9,718 nucleotides of DNA from an uncultured Clostridia bacterium (lineage in GTDB: Bacteria > Bacillota > Clostridia > Christensenellales > CASEPJ01): NCBI GenBank assembly GCA_949289715.1, contig CASEPJ010000018.1, positions 1-9,718 on the forward strand, read 5' to 3'. The notes under the pieces are model-generated. The model was not told the DNA's origin. It did not search any database and saw nothing but the letters and a program-made list of their open reading frames with translations. Below are positions 5,783-9,718 of this stretch, piece after piece; within the stretch, counting starts at the first letter, position 1; each line of letters begins with the position of its first letter. A program made the position numbers and the translations under genes.

Positions 5783-6624
5783 TGAAAGGGGAAAGATTTT
5801 TCAGACTGCATCCTTTATTTTTGGCTGTATTTGTCATTTCGGCATATTTCGGCGGCATTGCAAAAATGTTATTCTATTTGCTTGCCGCCCTTTTGCACGA
5901 AGGAGGACACGGTCTGTTTGCATTAAGAAGGGGAGCAAAGTTAAACAATATTACACTTTTGCCTTGCGGAGCCGTAATTAATCTTGAGAAAAAAATTTTT
6001 TCCAAAAAAGACGAGATAAAACTTGCGCTTGCAGGTCCTATTGTAAATTTTGCAATTGCATTGTTTTTACTTGCAGTATTTTGGATTTTTCCCGTTTTGA
6101 ACGGTTTTTTTGACGAGTTTTTAAAAGCAAATATTGTGCTTGGAGTTATTAATTTGCTGCCTTTTTTTCCGTTGGACGGCAGTATTGTGGCGGTTAGTAT
6201 TTTTGCGGAAAAAATTGGACGAAAAAAAATTATAAAAATTATTTCCGCAACGGGTATTGCGGCATCCTTTTTGCTTTTTTTTGTAGGAATACTGTGTATG
6301 AACATAACGGTAGCCTTGTTTGCGCTTTTGATTTTGAGTGGAACTTTCTCTGCGGAAGATGAGTACCGTTATGAGAGAATAAAAAAAGTTTTGAGTTTCG
6401 AAAACGGTCAGGACGTAAATTTGAAAGCTTTTTCAACGGAGACCGATTTATTTACTTTGGTTAAGAATATAAATTACAGAAAATTGAATCTATTTATTAT
6501 AGTTGAAGAAAATAATTTATTTATCGACGATAACGAAATTATAAAATATTGCGAGAACTATAGTCTTGATACGAAATTAAAAGATATTTTATTAAAAGAA
6601 AAAAATAACGCAAATAATACATAA
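5782..6624 (+). CDS. spoIVFB: SpoIVFB, intramembrane site-2 zinc metalloprotease (pro-sigma-K processing)
   Basis: This 280-residue polytopic membrane protease belongs to the S2P/M50B family. The zinc-binding HEGGH (39-43) lies in a transmembrane segment, the third ligand is D132 in NLLPFFPLDGS (124-134), and ALAGPIVNFAIALFL (82-96) is a typical M50 segment. Further hydrophobic stretches follow to about residue 193. The soluble C terminus (about 215-275) resembles the CBS domain of B. subtilis SpoIVFB, which binds ATP and pro-sigma-K. Length is close to the Bacillus protein (288 aa). In sporulating Bacillus it releases active sigma-K in the mother cell after a forespore signal. It overlaps spoIVFA by one base and has no ribosome binding site of its own beyond that gene's end, so translation is probably coupled. 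Its presence is a strong sign that the organism forms, or recently formed, endospores. Confidence 0.93.
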   Translation: MKGERFFRLHPLFLAVFVISAYFGGIAKMLFYLLAALLHEGGHGLFALRRGAKLNNITLLPCGAVINLEKKIFSKKDEIKLALAGPIVNFAIALFLLAVFWIFPVLNGFFDEFLKANIVLGVINLLPFFPLDGSIVAVSIFAEKIGRKKIIKIISATGIAASFLLFFVGILCMNITVALFALLILSGTFSAEDEYRYERIKKVLSFENGQDVNLKAFSTETDLFTLVKNINYRKLNLFIIVEENNLFIDDNEIIKYCENYSLDTKLKDILLKEKNNANNT

Positions 6625-6706
6625 CGATTTTTTTATTGCATTTTATCTTTTGATAATCGATTATATAATTATTTTATTTATTAAGTTTATTAAAAAAATG
6701 TTTCTG

Positions 6707-6735
6707 ACGGTTATAAAAATATAACCGTTTTATTA
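6707..6735 (+). terminator. Intrinsic terminator of the min-spoIVF unit
   Basis: ACGGTTATA (6707-6715), an AAAA loop and TATAACCGT (6720-6728) form a perfect 9-bp stem, followed by TTT and an ATTATTAT tail. It lies 82 bases after the spoIVFB stop and should stop transcription before the ftsK-type gene. The U tract is interrupted by As, so efficiency may be moderate. Confidence 0.72.
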
Positions 6736-6994
6736 TTATATCCATGATTATGTTTATTAAAATTTTATTATAATAGCTTACAATTTTATTTTTTATTATT
6801 TTATTTAAATCCGCTTCAGAAAATACGAAATAAATCGGCAATACAATAATGACAATTAACTATAAAACACTTTAAAGACATAAAATATATTATTTTCAAA
6901 ATGTTATAATATTAATTGCTGTTTGCGGTTAAAAAATTTTATTTTTAAATTAAATTTAATTTTTTTAAAAAATAAACAACGTACCTTTTATTTA
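6736..6994. other. AT-rich intergenic gap without a recognisable gene
   Basis: I find no credible coding frame or RNA gene here. It contains an extended -10-like TGTTATAAT (6902-6910) without a convincing -35 box and a perfect 16-base palindrome AAATTAAATTTAATTT (6947-6962). Both may be chance in DNA of this composition. Confidence 0.35.
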
Positions 6995-7024
6995 TTGCCA
7001 AAACAGTGAATAATATGGTATAAT
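6995..7024 (+). promoter_or_regulatory. Sigma-A promoter of the ftsK/spoIIIE-type gene
   Basis: TTGCCA (6995-7000), an 18-base spacer and a perfect TATAAT (7019-7024), preceded by TGG, which makes an extended -10. Transcription would start near 7031, leaving a leader of about 59 bases before the TTG start. Confidence 0.7.
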
Positions 7025-7076
7025 AACTTAAAATGGAATAATAGTTTAATTTACTATAAATATAAAAGATTAATTC

Positions 7077-7081
7077 GGAGG
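7077..7081 (+). promoter_or_regulatory. Ribosome binding site that fixes the TTG start of the ftsK/spoIIIE-type gene
   Basis: GGAGG lies 8 bases before TTG 7090. No ATG occurs in this frame until codons 28 and 29, which are inside the first transmembrane segment, so TTG is the only sensible start. Confidence 0.8.
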
Positions 7082-7089
7082 TTGGCGCT

Positions 7090-9718
7090 TTGGCTAATAT
7101 ACAATCGGATAAATTGAAAAAAAAGGGCAGGAAATACAGGGGTGAAAATTCTAAAGCCACCGGAATTATTATGATGGCTCTTTCATTTTTCTTGCTTTTA
7201 TTGATTATTTTCGGAAACAAACTTTTCGGTTCCGTGGGAGAAGCCGTAAAAAATGTTTTATCGGGCATATTCGGAGCATCTTCCGTTGCTGTTTTGTTGA
7301 TAATTGGTATAGCCGGATTTTTTGTAATTAAAAAATCTGTTATCGTAAAACCGAGTAAAAATTTGGTGGCGGTAACCATGATTTTATTGTCTTGGCTTTT
7401 TATTTTGCATATTATAACTTCCTATACTTTGTTAGACGGAGGCTTGTCTGCATATATAAAAGAGTGTTACACAAGCGGAATGTCTACTGCGGGCGGCGTT
7501 ATAGGCGCACTTATATGCGGAATTTTATGCCAGGCTTTAACTACGGTAGGCACATACGTTTTACTATTTATAGTGATGCTTTCCGGGGTTATGATTATAA
7601 TAGACGTTAAATTGCCGGATAAATTTAAAAGCAAAAAGAAAAAAAGTGTTGAAACTAATGTTTTATTGGAGGAGTTGAATAAAACTCCCCGTAAATTCAG
7701 CAATAAACTTCTTATAGACAAAATTACTTCTCAAAGTTTTTCCAGCGGACAGAAAAGCAATAAAAAATTTGTCGAAAGCGGAGGAGGCAATACTATAAAT
7801 TACTCCGATTATAATAAAGCTTATAACACAAGGTCAGGAGCGGTAACTTCTCACGATGCTTTAAGAAAGGAGAATCCTCTGTTAAAAAGTAATGTTCAAA
7901 ATGCATCTTCTCGCAGTAACGAATCCAATAGAAATTTCGATATATTTAAAAATAATACTAAACCTCATGAGGAACGCCCGAGAAGGGATATAGACATTTT
8001 CCAAAATCCCGTAAAACCCAAATTACCGTCTAAACTTACCGAAAGCGGTTTAAAATTTTATAACGATACTTTTAAAATGCCGGAAGACAATAACGATGTC
8101 GTTATAAATGAAAATTCTAAACCTTTAACCAATTTCGATAAACCTTTAAATTTATCTAATGCCGACAACAAACAGTCCCCGCCGGATAATTTTGGCGACG
8201 GAGTTTTTTCGCACAGGGTGGAAAATTTCGAAGACGGTTCCGGATTGTTTAAAAACAAGCCGGACGATATCGCTTTGCCCGACGTAAAATTCAACAACGA
8301 TAATTATACCTCAAACGATAATGGAATAATCAGCAATTCCACGATAAAAAACGATTTATCAAATAACGAAGAAACTGACAAACAGCAGTCGGAGATAAAA
8401 GAAATTAAAAAACCGACAGTTATTAAACAAGAATTAAAACAAAATGCAAAAATTTCCGAAGAAGAAAAGAAGGAGGAAAAGAAGGAAGAAAAAACCGAAA
8501 CTTTATCGGCAAAAAGAGTTATTAAAGAATATGTAAAACCTCCTATATTTTTGTTAAACGATTATCCTCCCATACAGACGGAATCGCAGGAAGTATTGGA
8601 TAAAAAATCGGAAATTATTACCGAAACTTTTGCGAATTTTAAATTGGAAGCCAAAGTGGAAGAAATTATTGTCGGGGCTTCCGTTACTATTTTCGGGGTG
8701 GCTATACCTTCGGGCGTACCAGTATCCAAATATGTTCAAAGACAGAAAGATTTGACAAGAGCTTTAAGCTCCACGCAGGATATTAAAGTTCTTGCACCTT
8801 TATACGGCAGTGAACTCGTAGGTATTCAGGTGCCGAATAAAGATGTTGCCACCATCGGGTTAAAACAGATTTTTACTTCCGATGAATATATGAAAAAAGA
8901 TTATGTTTTGGGTGTTCCTCTCGGAATGAGTTTATACGGCGAGCCTATAATTATGGATATTGAAGCTATGCCGCATCTTTTGATAGCGGGTTCAACCAAA
9001 ACGGGTAAATCGGTATGTCTTAATATAATTATTCTGTCTCTCGTTATGAGATACGGTCCCGAATATATGAAATTATTGCTTATCGACCCTAAACAGGTTG
9101 AATTCCCCGTATTTAACGGATTGCCTCATTTGTTGACGAGAGAGGCTATAACAGACCCGAAAGAATCGATAGCGGCATTGGATTGGATGATAGACGAAAT
9201 GAAAAACCGCTATACAATTATGAAAAACTGCTGTGTCAGAAACATCTCGGAATATAATGCCCTTAGCGACGAAGAAAGAGGCGGACTTGAAAAATTTAAA
9301 TATATTGTAATAATAGTGGACGAATTCGGCGACCTTATGGATTCTTCGGGGAAAGGGCCGGACAGTTTGGAGACAAAGATAAATTCTTTGGCAAGGCTCT
9401 CCAGGGCTGCGGGTATTCATTTGATTATTGCAACACAACGTCCCTCGACCGATGTTATTACGGGTACCATTAAAAATAACTTAACTTCAAGAATTGCATT
9501 TGCTGTAGGTTCGGATTACGATTCGAGAACGATTTTGAATGACGGCGGTGCCGAAACATTGCAAGGTAAAGGCGATATGTTCTATGTTCCGCAAGATTCA
9601 AAGGGTATGAAGACTCGTGTGCAGTGCGCATATGTTTCCGGTAAGGAAATTAAAGAAATAGTTAAAGACATAAAAGCAAACAATGAAAGTTATTATGACG
9701 AATCTATACCCGAATATA
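7090..9718 (+). CDS. FtsK/SpoIIIE-family DNA translocase, N-terminal 876 codons (3' end outside window)
   Basis: A septum-anchored, hexameric ATP-driven pump that moves double-stranded DNA during division or into the forespore. About four or five transmembrane segments lie in residues 25-175 (first near 25-43). A disordered Asn/Lys/Glu-rich linker follows (about 178-478, with an EEEKKEEKKEEK run near 457-468), then the motor. The alpha/beta part starts at YVKPPIFLL; the beta region has GASVTIFGVAIPSGVPVSKY where FtsK proteins usually have GPxVTxYE. Walker A is GSTKTGKS (634-641) instead of the usual GATGSGKS, still a valid GxxxxGKS. Walker B is IVDEFGDLMD (742-751). TQRPSTDVITG and SRTILNDGGAETLQGKGDM are canonical. 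The DNA-reading gamma domain should lie beyond the window. Two family members often coexist, so FtsK or SpoIIIE cannot be decided here. The frame is uninterrupted. The linker puts Walker A well beyond its place in B. subtilis SpoIIIE. Confidence 0.93.
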   Translation, partial: MANIQSDKLKKKGRKYRGENSKATGIIMMALSFFLLLLIIFGNKLFGSVGEAVKNVLSGIFGASSVAVLLIIGIAGFFVIKKSVIVKPSKNLVAVTMILLSWLFILHIITSYTLLDGGLSAYIKECYTSGMSTAGGVIGALICGILCQALTTVGTYVLLFIVMLSGVMIIIDVKLPDKFKSKKKKSVETNVLLEELNKTPRKFSNKLLIDKITSQSFSSGQKSNKKFVESGGGNTINYSDYNKAYNTRSGAVTSHDALRKENPLLKSNVQNASSRSNESNRNFDIFKNNTKPHEERPRRDIDIFQNPVKPKLPSKLTESGLKFYNDTFKMPEDNNDVVINENSKPLTNFDKPLNLSNADNKQSPPDNFGDGVFSHRVENFEDGSGLFKNKPDDIALPDVKFNNDNYTSNDNGIISNSTIKNDLSNNEETDKQQSEIKEIKKPTVIKQELKQNAKISEEEKKEEKKEEKTETLSAKRVIKEYVKPPIFLLNDYPPIQTESQEVLDKKSEIITETFANFKLEAKVEEIIVGASVTIFGVAIPSGVPVSKYVQRQKDLTRALSSTQDIKVLAPLYGSELVGIQVPNKDVATIGLKQIFTSDEYMKKDYVLGVPLGMSLYGEPIIMDIEAMPHLLIAGSTKTGKSVCLNIIILSLVMRYGPEYMKLLLIDPKQVEFPVFNGLPHLLTREAITDPKESIAALDWMIDEMKNRYTIMKNCCVRNISEYNALSDEERGGLEKFKYIVIIVDEFGDLMDSSGKGPDSLETKINSLARLSRAAGIHLIIATQRPSTDVITGTIKNNLTSRIAFAVGSDYDSRTILNDGGAETLQGKGDMFYVPQDSKGMKTRVQCAYVSGKEIKEIVKDIKANNESYYDESIPEY

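Noticed and set aside
5874..6436. Minus-strand frames opposite spoIVFB (5874-6305, 6239-6436)
   Set aside because: They are antisense to a clear protease gene, their composition mirrors its codons and they have no own regulatory signals.
6945..7379. Minus-strand frame of 144 codons at the start of the ftsK-type gene
   Set aside because: It is antisense to the membrane segments and runs through the promoter and ribosome binding site of the ftsK-type gene; no recognisable domain.
7392..7610. Plus-strand 72-codon frame inside the ftsK-type gene
   Set aside because: It is a shifted frame within an uninterrupted transmembrane domain and lacks a ribosome binding site.
8461..8500. GAA/AAG-rich repeat as a tandem DNA repeat element
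   Set aside because: It simply encodes a Glu/Lys-rich low-complexity run in the linker; the unit is irregular and does not extend.
1..9718. CRISPR array, tRNA, rRNA, insertion sequence or integrase/attachment site
   Set aside because: I saw no regularly spaced repeats, cloverleaf, transposase frame or paired direct repeats around the portal gene.

Overview
The window is chromosomal DNA from an AT-rich, endospore-forming member of the Bacillota, most likely the Clostridia. The evidence is a spoIVFA-spoIVFB pair, MinD next to a MinE-like gene, an FtsK/SpoIIIE-type DNA pump, GGAGG-type ribosome binding sites, sigma-A-like promoters and U-tract hairpin terminators. Codon use is strongly AT-biased and similar across all genes. 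Genus or family cannot be fixed from this window.

Layout. (1) 2-514: the 3' end of gpsA (glycerol-3-phosphate dehydrogenase), closed by a hairpin terminator. (2) 660-2507: an intact, apparently monocistronic gene for a tailed-phage portal-like protein (615 aa), with no other phage gene near it. (3) 2508-2737: a convergent intergenic region with an AT-only palindrome and a probably bidirectional terminator. (4) 2738-3598, minus strand: an AraC-family regulator with a near-perfect sigma-A promoter. (5) 3599-3975: a very AT-rich divergent gap. (6) 3976-6624: four plus-strand genes, minD, a minE-like gene, spoIVFA-like and spoIVFB, ending in a hairpin terminator. (7) 6736-7089: an AT-rich gap carrying the promoter of the next gene. 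(8) 7090 to the window end: the first 876 codons of an FtsK/SpoIIIE-type translocase with a TTG start and a long disordered linker.

How the genes fit together. The minD to spoIVFB block resembles a shortened form of the classical Bacillus/Clostridium mre-min-spoIVF cluster; mreBCD, minC and rodA are not present here. MinD and MinE place the division septum. In Bacillus, SpoIVFA and SpoIVFB form the membrane complex that processes pro-sigma-K late in sporulation, and FtsK/SpoIIIE pumps chromosomes through closing septa. The right part of the window is therefore about septum placement, chromosome transport and sporulation. The left part is unrelated metabolism (gpsA), plus the orphan portal gene and the AraC regulator.

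The observations most worth following are the stand-alone portal gene, which looks intact rather than decaying; a divergent MinE that lacks the usual N-terminal membrane-targeting segment and sits in the same reading frame right after minD; and the non-standard Walker A and beta-domain motifs and long linker of the FtsK-like protein.
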